Positions 24,601-38,100 of a DNA stretch of 64,000 nucleotides are shown in pieces. The position numbers and the translations under genes are program-made. The notes under the pieces are model-generated. The model searched no databases. It saw only the letters and a list, made by a program, of their open reading frames with translations, and was not told the origin of the DNA. The DNA comes from Taudactylus pleione (taxonomy: Eukaryota > Chordata > Amphibia > Anura > Myobatrachidae), in NCBI GenBank assembly GCA_031769625.1, contig JAUIMM010000702.1:5946001-6010000 (forward strand), given 5' to 3'. Numbering within the stretch: the first letter of the stretch is position 1; each line of letters starts with the position of its first letter.

Positions 24601-27600
24601 TGAAGGACATGACAGGAACCTCAGAACAGGAGGACACGACTGGAACTTTGGAACCAGAGGACACAAATGGACCCTCAAATCTATTCTTCTATTCAAAATC
24701 ACTTCCGAACATAGAGCCTCATTCAGCAGTGCAGGTAGGTGCACTGCTGAATGCAGATTCCCAAAAATCATGAATCTGGGCAGGAGCCAGACCCGTTCTG
24801 CGCATGTGCAGTTGTGGTCCTGCAGGATTGCATGCACAGTGGCAGCTGTCGTTTGGGGGCGGGGAGGCGACGGCCTCTGTTTCCCAAAAGTGATTGACAG
24901 TCTGCTGTCACTTGCGGGCGGTGACGGCCTCCGTTTACCAAAATGAGGAGTGTCGCTGCCGTTGGGGGCAGGGAAGAGGCTAGGATTTCCTGTCCTCTTT
25001 CCCTCTTCTGTGATGGCCGGTCTGCATGACCCATGGGCTCTCTGCCGGTCAGGGAGCACGCAGATGATCCGATGCTGCGTCCGAGGATGCATCTCGGATC
25101 ATTAATGCATTCAGGAGACATGACGCCTCCTACTGCATTAACATAATTGCAAGGACAGAATTGCAAAGCTGCTTGTGTGCAGCTTTGCAATTCCGTCCAC
25201 TACTGAATCACCCCCATAGATCAACAATTTATTTAAAAACGATTTGTCGTTCCAATCGGTTGAAAACAGCAATATCGTTTAAAAAATCGTACTATATGTG
25301 GGGGCCTTAACACTGATGTTGTAATTGGAAACACTCTTACTGAAAAGCTGGGTACACACTAGACGATTTATTGATCAATTTGTTGTTTTGGAACAAATCA
25401 GAACGACAAATCGTCCACCTCGTCCAGTGTGTACACACTATTGCAGGCCAATCTGAAGATCTGATGGCCGACATCATAGTTCTGGATGCGGCAGGGGAAC
25501 AACATATCGGACGGTCAGGCACTAGATTGTGCATTTTGTATGGACTGCCCAGGCGCATCTGCAATCGCTGGGTACACACATCGTCTAGTGTGTACCCAGC
25601 ATAAGTCTTGTAAGTTTGCAATTGCTTGTTAAAGTTTATAAATGTATTTTGGCCATTTAATATTTCTCCACATGTATATTTTAGTGTGATCTTCAGAATA
25701 TATATATTTTTGAAAATAGGCTATAATTATGTTATTCATTTTTAAATATTTACTTTGAATATTATGCCCTTAGAATCTGTTTTTTAGGTCAAAATGTCAA
25801 ATGTGTAAAAATCACTCCAGTCAGAGAAGATTCGGGGTATATTTGATAAAGTGAGAGTTTGTAGCAGTGGGGATATTCCCCGTATCAACCAAGCAGATTC
25901 TACTTAACATTTAACTTCACCATCTAGAAGATAACAGCTAGACTCTGGTTGCTATGGGGAATATCTCCACTTCTAAAAACTTTCACTTTAGTAAATATAA
26001 GGTGCCAACACACTGGACTACTGGCAAAAGATGCAATGTCATCAGCGATTTCCCAGCTCCCCGGGCAACTCACCGGCACTCCTGGACAGACGATATCTTG
26101 CCAAATTGTGCAATGTGACTAACGACATATCGTGCGTCATTAACGATTTCCAGTGCATCGTTAAGGAGATTGCCAGATCTTAACTGCCGTAGGTAAGATC
26201 TGGAGATACGACAAACGACTCGTGGGACCATGCACCGGTTCGTTATCGTTCCTGGAAGCTGCACGATTTGCACGTTTTTAAACCATGTATCGTTCCGATG
26301 TATCGTTTTCGTGCAAATCGTGCCTAAAATATGTCCAGTGTTAGGGGTAAATTTACTAAGATTCAAGATAGGTCGAGATGACCATCTCGGGTGATTTATT
26401 CATTTCTTTCCTGCTTGCAAATTTACTAACGGTAAAGTTGGGTGAGTTAGAGAGATTTCTCTCATCTCACTCGTAAAACTCGGGTGAGATAGCCATCTCA
26501 AATCAAATCACCATCTGGCGAAATCGGAAGTACTTTTCACCTAAACCATACATCTCTCAAATTTACCAAGAATCGGGATGACAAGCTCGGTTGAGATAGG
26601 AGCAAACTCTCTGTCAAATTAACTTTTCAAACTCTCAAGCCCCTGAGCTGCTAGATGGTCAGAAACATACACAAATCATTGTGATTTGTGTATGTTTCTT
26701 TGTGTAAATGGGTAAAATAGAGTTAATTTGTTAAAACAAATTACGTGAGGTTCCCCCCAAAAAACACTAACCAGCCCCGGATTTGGCAACTAGTCCTGGT
26801 TCTAAACATTACAGGGACCAAAATGTGTAGAGTTCCACTGTAATTTAAGAACCAGCACCAGGCACCAGGGACAAAGCTGGTTTTGAATATACGGGAAAAA
26901 AAAATTACGTGAGGTACCCGGTATATTTAAAACCAGCCCTGGACCCTTTCTAATGGGGGATTGATGCCACAGCCAGGGGTGCCCTTTCACCGGGCCCCCC
27001 AGCCACAGCCCAGGGCCTGGATACTCTGAATCAACACGCATCAGCATGTTGATACAGTAACAATAATGAGAACTCAGGGCTTGAGCTCTCATTATTGCCG
27101 GGATGTCAGCCAATCAGCGGTGGCTTACATTAGTGGCCGCTCATTGGCTGGGACCCACGTGGACTTAGCCAATGAGCGGCTCCTCCACTTGGGTCCCAGC
27201 CAATGAGCGTCCGCTAATGTTAGCCGCCGCTGATTGGCTGGCGGCCCGGGACTAAAGACAACTCTTTCCCACGAGCTGTCAATAGCTCACTGTAACAGCA
27301 TGTAGAAACATGTTGTTACACTGTATCCGTAGCCCGTATTGGATTTCTAGGCAGAACATCGGCGGACATAAAGGTGAGTATTAGATCTTTTTTAACAGGT
27401 CATTCATTGGGATACTTTACATTGACAAGGGGACGGGAACATCTGGAAACAGGTGAGTATGTGTAAGTGTGTTTATGGATGCAATAAAGCTTTATTTTCA
27501 TGGTGTGTTGTGTGTTTTATTAACCATTTCTTTACAGGTGAACTACAGGTACCAGTGGGCCCTTAATGCTCCGCATGCTGGTACTTGTGGTTCTACAAGT

Positions 27601-28599
27601 ACCAGCCTGCAGGGGAGGCTTGCTGGGACTTGTAGTTCCACTGTAAAGACAATGATGAAAATTCTAATTTTTACACTACACCTAACACTATCAACCCACC
27701 ACCCACCTCCCAGGGGTGGCGGGGATAGCCACGGGCTATCAGCCTAGGCCAGGGGTGCCCTGGAGAGGGTGACCCCTTTATTGGGGGTGTCCCCAACTTC
27801 CCAGGGATCCCTGGCCTGGGCTGACTAACGGTCAGGGCTGATGCTGTGGCTGGGGGGCCTGGTGAAAGGGCATCCCTGGCTGTGGCATCAGTCCCCCATT
27901 ACAAAAAGGTCCAGGGCTGGTTTTAAATATACGGGGTACCTCACGTAATTTTTTTTTCTACGTATATTTAAAACCAGCTCTGTCCCTGGTGCTGGTTCTT
28001 AAATCACAGTGGAACTCTACACATTTTGGTCCCTGTAATGCTAAGAACCAGGACTAGCTGGCATGACCGGGGCTGGTTAGTGTTTTGGGGGGGGACCTCA
28101 CGTCATTTTTTTAAAAAACATTTATCTATTTTTTACAAGTCTTAACACACAAGCAGCAAGCACATATCTCACTGATATGTGCTGGCTGCTAGCTCGTGAG
28201 AGATTTGCAGAGAGAAAACACTGCAATCTCAAGTGAGTAATCTCCTGCAAAACGAGTTACTCAGGAGATATCTCGTTCTGCTTCACCATCGGCAAACTCA
28301 TTTAGCCTCAAATCGCCTGTTGGTAAATTTGGAAAAGAAAACCGAATTAAATCACCCGACTTTTGGCGAGTGCCAGCGAGATAAATCACTTTGAAAATCA
28401 GGACCATCTTGAATCTTAGTAAATCTATCCCTTAGACTCTATAAATCCCTGACCTGTACATCACTCTACAGAGGAAGCAAGAAGTGACCATATATATTAT
28501 TCTCCCATTTGAGGTTCTCCTTGCCGAGTTTGTTTTGAAAAATAAACCTAAGTAGGCAGAAAAGGCCATGTCCATGTATGCATGATACAATCACACACA

Positions 28600-28639
<40 letters not shown>

Positions 28640-29085
28640 TCACACTATGTTTTTGCTATCTCTCTGATAGGTTTGTTTTGATTTTTCAGCCTAATGATGG
28701 TTTGCTTCACTGATAGTGACAGCTCTTTGGATCTCATATTGAGAGTCGACAGCAACTGATTCCAAATGCAAATGTCACACCTAGAATCAATCAGACCTTT
28801 TACCTGCTTAATTGATCATGAAATAACGTGGGAATAGCCCACACCTGTCCATGAAATAGCTTTTGAGTTGACAGTCCCATTACTTTTGGCCCCTTAAAAA
28901 GTGGGAGGCACATATAGAAACTGTTGTAATTCCTACACCTGAATTGGATGTAATTACCCTCAAATTAAATCTGAAAGTCTGCAGTTAAAGCGCATCTTGT
29001 TTGTTTCATTTCAAAGCCATTGTGGTGGTGAATAGAGGCCAATATCTGAAAATTCTGTCAATGTCCCAATACTTATGCACCTGAC

Positions 29086-29128
<43 letters not shown>

Positions 29129-32100
29129 TCTATGATACTGTATCAGAAGTTTAGAAATATTTTTTATAAGTTATTTTAATTGATGAACAACTACATTAAT
29201 CTATCCTTGTTGAAGTCTGATTTTAATAACCATATGGCTGACAGTACATTCCTAGCAACAGCACTAGCAACGGCACGGCATTCTACTGTTATTTGCTAAG
29301 TCATGGGTTCATTACAATGTCTAGAAAGGCAGATCTATATTAGGCTGAAAAGTCTTGTACAACAGGATTCTTTCCTCCATGGAAACAAATATTATTGTAA
29401 GTGCATCTTCAGACAAGATAAAACAGTTTTACTGATCGGAAGAAGACAAAAGTAATTGGTCCTCAACTTTCTCTTGGTGTGGATTAGCTGTCTTCTTTTA
29501 TATTTATAGTGTCTATGTCTTCTGTTGTATTGTACACAAGAAAATAATATTGTCCTTGGGTTACAGAAATACCAAAAGTCCCCATATGTGCTGTGATTCC
29601 AAAGGCAATTCAGAGTTTAAGATTTGAAGCCTAGGAAAGAGATAAAGTGGAGAGATAAAGGGTGGGATGTATCATACATCGCATATTATATCCCGCCACT
29701 TATCGCATACATATCAGCGTTTAATAATGATGTATGCATGACTAATTGCAAATATAAATGCGAATGATAGCTCTTCTGATATGTTGTCCATTGCGTTGTT
29801 AGGACTTCCGGGTGTATGTAGTCGTTGGCCTGTGCATGTCAGAGAGGGATTCTTCAGATCCCTCTCAGCAGAATACTGCAGAAAGAAGTCCATAGGATTC
29901 TATAGGCAGCACTATCATTGGTTACAAGCTCCGAAAAGTTTTGCTTTCGAGCACTCGATACATATGGTGAATACGGCAAACCTACGAAAACTGCCTTTTC
30001 AGAGATTTGACCGCATTTTATCCTTAGTACATCCTGCCCAAATTATAGACCAATAAGCTTCTGTCATTTTACAGGCTGTGCTTGAAAAATAACAGCTAGA
30101 AGCTGATTGGTTTGTACTTTCTGTCTCCACTTTATGGGGTCTATTTACTAAGCAGTGTTAGCAGTGTGAGGAGTGAAAAGTGATAAGAAAGTGATAAGGT
30201 GCCAGCCAGTCAGCTCCCAACTGCCATCTCACAGGCTGTGTTTGAAAAATGACGGTTGAGAGCTGATTGGCTGGCACCTTATCACTTTCTTATCACTTTT
30301 CACTCTGTCTCCTAACACTGCTTAGTAAATAGACCCCTATATCTCTCAAAGGCTTGATACACCTACCCATTAACATCATAACCTCATACACTTGTACAAA
30401 TCATCATGTGATCACTGTTGTTGGTGGAACATGCAGTTAAGCTCTAGTAGAGAGCTTACTATGTTTGCTGTCATTTTCCATCTGCAGTTATTGTGCACTG
30501 TAGGATCTGGCCATGAACTACTAGATGTCTCTGATTTCACTACATATGTGTGACTATTAGACATAGGCCCACACTGAATACATGTGATTGTTTGGCAGGA
30601 CATGGTAATGATTCGTTCACATAGTGCCCTCCTGGCTTCCTGTTTGGCTGCTGATTTCACACATTGGCATAGTGGTCTTTGACTGGTCACATTGTATGTT
30701 TTGCACATTTTGAATAGTTTCACTGGCAACAAATAATAACAATTTCACCAGTTTCGATGAAAACTACCAAACTGAATGGCTAGGTATGCACGTGTGTGGT
30801 CAGCATTACAGGGAAAACTATTGTACACTGGCCCTGATTCAGAGCCGGACGCTCTGACAGAGCGCTTGCTCTGAATCAGGGCAGTCCCCCCTCCTTTTTG
30901 GAGCGGCCTCCTGGCTGCTCGCATAGCTGTGGGTGACCACCCACAGCTATAGCGAGCGGCAAAAATGATGGTCGCGATGGTCAAGACCATCGCGACCATC
31001 GGGCTTGTGACAAGACCCTTTTGGTAGGGTCTCGCTGCCGCAAGCCCTGGAGTGCTTTTGGCTCTATCAGCCATGGGAACGACCTCCGTCTGGGCAGGCA
31101 CGCCCACCAAAGGGGGCTTGCTGTCAATCAACATCTACAGCACGCCCCCTTTGGTGCGAGACCCATAACGACGGCTTGGCCATCGTTATTCGGATCTCGT
31201 GCATGCGCACGACGGAGCCGCCCCCGTCGTGCGCATGCGCTCTTGGGCAACATCGACCCGCTTGCGTGTGCTCAGCACTCGCGAGCGGGTCTGAATCAGG
31301 CCCACTGTTCCATTAAGGATCTGAATATGTTGATTTATAAGATTGTTTTTGTAGAATGAAAAAAGATATAAAGTCTGACATTAGACTTCTGATTTGTATG
31401 CATAGCAAAAAATAAGTGTAATAAAGCAGATAGAGGAGATTAAGAGGGTAACCGTGACGTGCAGTGATGTCAATGACTGGGGAGGCACACATGAAGATGG
31501 GTCTGAGTCTGGGAGCCTGTCTCATCCCCTACTCTCTGTAACTTTCCCCTTCACTACACTAAGCTTCAGTGTCCATTAATTCTCATACCTGTATCACTGT
31601 GTCTTATCTTGGTGCTGCTGATTGAGCTCCGATTTCTAAACACTGCAGTGCACTTCCTGGTCACATGACACATCCAAGGTGTCCATCATCAAGGCTCGCC
31701 CCCCAAACTCAGAGGCATGCCTCTATTAGCTCTCTTTCTGTGGAGCTTACTGCTCGTGGTGTGGCCCCCCCTCCAGCTCAGCAAGCAGTGTCTGACTATG
31801 TGTAGCTTACTGCTCGTGGTGTGGCCCCCCTCCAGCTCAGCAAGCAGTGTCTGACTATACAGAAATGAGGTTGATTGGCTGTTGCTACCTGGAGGGTAAC
31901 AATAGGTCAGTACTGTATGTTGATATGAAATTTTGTATGTTGTACATGAAGAGTTCCTCCTCCCACCACTGGCAACATTATAAGACAAGTACTAATGGCG
32001 TAGAGGCAACCTATATAGACCACACACTGTAATATTGCCCCAAAATTTTTATCTGAAATTTGTCCAAATGTGTTACTATGATTAGATCTAAATTAGCAGT

Positions 32101-35100
32101 ATTTGATTATTTCTGTCCTAAAAAAGATCTGTTGTTTATTTTGCCCATATTTACAATATTTACAATCATTAAACTCTACCTGTTTTTTTGTAAAGTGTTT
32201 CATGTTAATATTAAGCAAGTAAAAATAAGATTCTTTGTAAAGTGGTTTTATTAACATAATGAATTTGTTGCTTTACAGCCCTGGAAGTGTTATACCAGAA
32301 TTTGTGGTGCTATTTGAGGTTCCCAATGCGGAGAGTGGAACATTTTCCTCAGCCTCTGCCCAGAAAATATTCTCAGACAATTTAAAATATAATACGCAGC
32401 CAGGTTTTGACATCGATGAAAGCTCACTTCAGCTGTCAGGTAAGTAGGCATTATACTGCAATTACTGTAAATTTCATTCGCAAAAGGTGACTAGGCAAAT
32501 GATGTGATGATATTCAACATCCAGCTAAATTGCTCCATCATGCTACAGAAGATATAATGTAAGCAGGAGCATCCTACCATGCAGTGAGGTTAGAATCTCA
32601 TTCCAGGTGGCATTAAGGGACAGCATAGACCAGGTTGTCACCTTTCCTCCCAACATAATTCCCTTACTATACATTATCGCTATTTTAGTGATTGCATGGG
32701 AAAGTACAGTACACGGGCACATATGAGACTGAGACTGATTTTTAAATAAAGTTTATTTGAATAAAACATTCCTCAAACTCTCATTCGCTATAAATCCATC
32801 ATAGTTCAATGGAAAATTATTGTTTGCAACCCAATTGGGACGTGAATTGGCCAGAACTTTTCTTAGCCGCTAGCCATTCACAAGCAGCCACTCTGTACTT
32901 AAAACATTTCCCTAGCCAGCCCCTATGTCTCACCTGCCAGTTACAGTAACACTACACCCTGTCACATACTCAGCCTGTCACCATCACATACTCACACTCA
33001 CCCTGTCGCCTGTAACACTACACCCTGTCACAGACTCACACTCAGCCTGTCACCTGTAACACTACACCCTGTGACAGACTCACACTCAGCCTGTCACCTG
33101 TAACACTACACCCTGTCACATACTCACACTCAGCCTGTCACCTGTAATGCTACACCCTGTCACATACTCACACTCAGCCTGTCACCTGTAATGCTACACC
33201 CTGTCACATACTCACACTCAGCCTGTCACCTGTAATGCTACACCCTGTCACAGACTCACACTCAGCCTGTCACCTGTAATGCTACACCCTGTCACATACC
33301 TCTGGGGTCCCGGCCCGGGTGTACCGCTGTCAGCCCACATGGGAGCAGGAGCAGCCAGCAGGTACCCTCCCACATCCTCAGCTCCCCGCTGCCCAGCGGC
33401 ATGTGAGAGGGAGTGTCAGCCGGGTGTCCCGCTGTCAGTCCGCACTGGAGCAGCCGGCAGGTACCCTCCCACATCCTTTGATCTCCGGTGCCTGGGCGGC
33501 ATGTGAGACGGAGAGTCGGCCGCGGCTGCCGGGGAGGCCGAGCGGGGAGGATCCGGGACAGGGAGGAGGTAGACGGGTGGGGAGGTGCTGGGGCGGGTGA
33601 GGAGGAGGTGTCGGGAAGTGACTCCCTCCCACTCACCAACGGCTGCCAGGCCCTGGACGGACATCATAGGGGCGTACCTGGGACTCCCCGGCAGTCCTGT
33701 CTTTATTCTATCCCCTGACTATGGGAGGCACTGCCGGACGGCGCCCCCCCTCGGCCGGCGCCCCTGGCGAGTGCCATCCTGGCAATGTGTAGATACGTCC
33801 CTGGCCAGTAGTTTGATCTTTTTTGTTTGCTATAGTGAAACTACATATACTAATATACAGTAGCAAACTATGACAGGAATAGCATGGTTGTGCTTGTTGT
33901 CCAACAAGCACCAGAATGCCCTTCTAGTCATTGACTGCCAGTACATGCTGAAACTTGTTGTTTCAGTATAACAGACAGCAATAGTTGAAGCAAAAAAGAC
34001 CTGGAAAATCAGTTTTAGATGTAAGAGAATGATTTTCGTGCTCCCCAAATTCTGCACTTTTGCACAATTTTCAGTGAACAGTAAAGCTCAGTGGTTTCTG
34101 AGCGATAGTGGTTTCAGGTGCGATATGTAACACTCATTTTTTCCCAGCAGCAAAAAATGACCTTTATAACACTGGACTCACTGAATAATCCTCTGTATGT
34201 CCAAAGCACAGTTTAAAAATGCATCACATTCTCATTACATATACAACACATGCTTTTTGATTATGTATTTATTACTGCAAAAATAATGATGGCTGTCACA
34301 GTGATTATACTGTAGCTTTACACTAATGTGCATATTTGACGTCCTTACATACAGTATATAGATAAAAGCTCACTTTCCCCTTGAGGGCACTGCTTTAGTG
34401 CGATTGCTTTGTGCCAACCACTGCTGGATTGCTGGTAAAGATTGCAAAGTCCAAATTGTAACATCACAATGCCATTATCAATTACAATATTTCCATTATC
34501 CTGCCAAAATAATGCTTGTAAGTTGTAATAGCCTAAATTAATTTTAAGCAAATGTGCCTATAACCAACTCAGTATAAGCCCATTTCTCTCTAATGATGGG
34601 CAGCAATCAGGTAGTTTGCAGGAGGAAGGGGCACTGCTGCCATTTGGTAAACTGGGAATATTCACCTCTGCAGCTCATGTAACACAGGCAACTTCTCATG
34701 CAAAGCAGTCACAAAATGCCTCCAATTCTTGCAGCGTTGTACGTGTCCCTAACAGGTTGGGTACAGGATTCCCTCACATACGTTTATAAACTTTATACAC
34801 AGTAAGTATGCTGAGAGGTAAAAGGATACATTTCATGTTAAACCACATTTATATAATGCCAAAGTAACTGATAAAATATTTTCTGTAAAGTGCTATGTAA
34901 TATCTAAAAGAAACCTGCTGGGTGACATGTCTGGTATAAATGTGACCTATATAAAAGTGTTTAGCTGTACATTTTTTCTATTGAACAATATAACAGCTAT
35001 CGTGCATTTATAATTAATAAAATGTTGATGTTTTCTCTTAGAAATCCCCATGTCTGCAGCAGAGAATCTCCTCTATAGTGGTAAGATCCTGACACCTGCA

Positions 35101-38100
35101 ATAGTCTATGCTTGTTATTCCGTCATTAAATATATACCTACAGTTAATAGTTTAGATATACAGTAGCTTGGTAGAGATTTCACAATCAGTGCACTTCCCA
35201 ACATACTCTGCGGCTGATGGAATAGGAACAGCTGAAAATAGAGCATGCTATTCTCTCTCACATCCCTGTTCTATCATTTTCTCTGTAGAGTCAGATTAGT
35301 GTACTGTACCTTTGTTTCTCCTGGTGATCTATGTCTGTCTCTCCTCCATTCCGATGCCAAACATATGGGAATGGTGAGAAGATGGGATATAAGAAGAGAG
35401 TACACAGGCCAGAGGGCTAACTAATGGTCTGATTCATTACGGATCGCAAATGCGATTGCAATAGATATTACGCACGCAGTCTCACTGCGATAGTATGCTA
35501 ATCCACTGTGATTGCTATGCCGTCACAGCACAACATAAGGACGCCGACCTTACCTTACACACATCCGGAATCCTTAGCAAAACTGCAAAACCATCGGTAA
35601 CATCGACGCACACTTGGCCAAGCTCTGACCTTACTCAGGAATTGCTAACCTCATCGCACGCTGTGAGTACTCAAACTGCGTATGGCATTGCAGTGGATAA
35701 TTTATGCACGCCCCTGCAATGGCGTTCAAACGCACTAGCACGCCGGCATTTTGCCGAACACTCCCCACAAACAGTACTTCCTTTCAATCACTCTGTGATG
35801 GGTCTGTGTAGTCACTGCGCAGTTCCGATCGAAGTGGCCAGTTCGCAAATGCGCCCTGTCATGCATATGCATACGCAGAACGCAACAATTGTCTGATTCC
35901 GTGCGTATTGCGATCGGTAATGAATCAGGCCCTGAGAACTGTTCTGATACATTCTCTCACCATGGGTCCCATTTCACTTTGTTTTGTCTGCAATTATCAC
36001 CCACTGATACCGTCATAACTAATATATTCTATGGAACACATCTGAGTTTATAAAGCATGCAGCAATACTGATACTCTTATTAATTTGTAATAAGTTCATT
36101 GGGATGCACAGCAGTTTCCACACGACCACACCTTAAACTTAATGCATCTTCTTTCATGTTTTCTTACATCATTGAATGTCAGGGCCCCCTTGCTGCACTG
36201 AGCTGCTATTAAATTGCAGCACTGTATATGTACATTCATATAAGGTATAAGTACTGTTGACATTGTGAATATTGGCAGACGGCATGTCAATAATAGGATT
36301 TCCCATTCACTTTTACTCCGAGCCTAACAATAACCACAGCCTAACTCTAACCCTAATTTAAGCCTAACCCTAACTCTAATTGATGCTTAACACTAACATG
36401 GTGGGCCAAATGTAATAGGGTGAGAGTTTAGAAAATGTGTGAGTTTACCAGACGTCACGGTTCTGATCTTCAAGTGGTTTGGAATTCGGATTTTAAACCT
36501 GAATTTTGGGTTTTGGATTGTTTTTAAAAACTTTTTATCATTTAAAAAAAATAAAAATCCAGATCCAAAACTGAAACACTTGAGGGTGGATTTGAAAAAC
36601 TAAAACATGAGGATGACTCCAGATCCAAAACCAAAACACAGCAGTCAGTGAGCGCATATCTCTATTTTTAGGATTTATCTGAGGGTGTGTCTGGGGGGAG
36701 GGGGTTAATGGCCTGACTACAGGAGGTAGTGGTCTGACTACAGGAGGTATAGCCCTCTGGCTCCTGGCTGTGTTAGATCCTGGAACAAAATGGGTAGGGA
36801 AAACTTGGTGTATTCTATTTAGCGAGGATCGCTGCAATCCACTGAATTATATTGCCATCAGGAAGTTTGTGCTTAGCCATCCCAAACCAGCATTGTATAG
36901 CTGCCCAAGTAACATTTTATTATTTTTTCTAAAAAAAAAAAAATCCAACAAAAAAAACCCCTTAATGTCCCTGACATAATCGCAAACACAGTTATACACT
37001 CTGCATCGCCCTTTGGGCCTGATTCAGAGCCGCTCGCAAAAGTGAGCGCTCGCTCTGAATCAGGGCGGGTGCTTGTTTTTTAAGTCGCAGCCTCCTGGCC
37101 GCTCGCATAGCTCTGGGTGACAGCTATGCGAGCTGTCGATCAACATCGACAGCTGCCCCGTTTGTTGTGAGCACCGGAGCGAGTGCTTTTTGCGCTCACT
37201 CCGGGGATCGCGCGCGCGCAGTGCGCACTGGCCCACCATCGACCCGATTGCGAGCGCTATGCGCTTGCGAGTGGGTCTGAATCAGGTCCTCTGTTCTCTC
37301 CTCCACAGCTCTACCGTTACAGTACACAAAGCAATAAAGACATCTCGCACGCACAGATTTTTCCATGTGTAAAGAAAACACAGATGTAACTACAATGCAA
37401 CTGAATATTCTATTTTGACCTGCTGACTGTTACACTAACAATTGTGTCACACCGTATGCAGTAAGCCCTCTTTTACAAGAGTAGAATTGTAGTTTATAAT
37501 CTTTTTGCTGCTATTTGAACAGATTGTGGTGTTGGAGGCCCTTCAGTATCAACCAGAATTGTAGGAGGAACATCAGCAACTAAGAATGCATGGCCATGGC
37601 AGGCTAGTCTGCGACTGAATGGTAGACATATCTGTGGAGCCTCACTGATCAGCAATACCTGGCTTGTGACTGCCGCTCACTGCTTTGATAATATGTAAGT
37701 TGTCTACATTACACTTAGGGGTAAATTTACTAAGAATTGAGTCTGGTTGAGTTTTTCGTTTTTCAACTCGATTAGCATCGCCGAAACTTGGGTGATTTGA
37801 GGCTCCTGAAGCTCAGAAATTTACAAAGAAGTGAGTATAGCTGAGAGTTAGTTGGCCGATGGTGAAGCAGATCGAGATATCTTCCCCGAGTAGCAAGTTT
37901 TGAAGGAGATTACTCATACGAAATTGCAGTGTTTTCTCTCTGCCTAACTCTCCCGAACAAGCAGCCTGCACATATCAGTGATATATGTGAAGGCTGCTTG
38001 TGTGCTGTAGCTGTAAAAATTGTGTTAAATTCTTTTAAAACATGACGACGTAGGGTCCCCCCCAAAAGCATAACCTGCCCCGGACTACTCAGCCAGTCCT

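Noticed and set aside
24484..25092. A 202-codon minus-strand frame, the second longest open frame seen
   Set aside because: Half lies in a degenerate minisatellite and half in a GC-rich MITE. No domain spans them.
27110..27245. Palindromic GCCAATGAGCGG tract as a regulatory CCAAT cluster
   Set aside because: It is the centre of a fold-back element with TTA target duplications, so element structure explains it.
32945..33300. Regular 44-bp repeats resembling a CRISPR array
   Set aside because: The units are contiguous with no unique spacers and lie in a vertebrate intron. It is a minisatellite.
33301..33720. CpG-rich block as a promoter or CpG island
   Set aside because: It lies inside the gene between SEA exons, next to a minisatellite, with an internal duplication. 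No first exon is visible.
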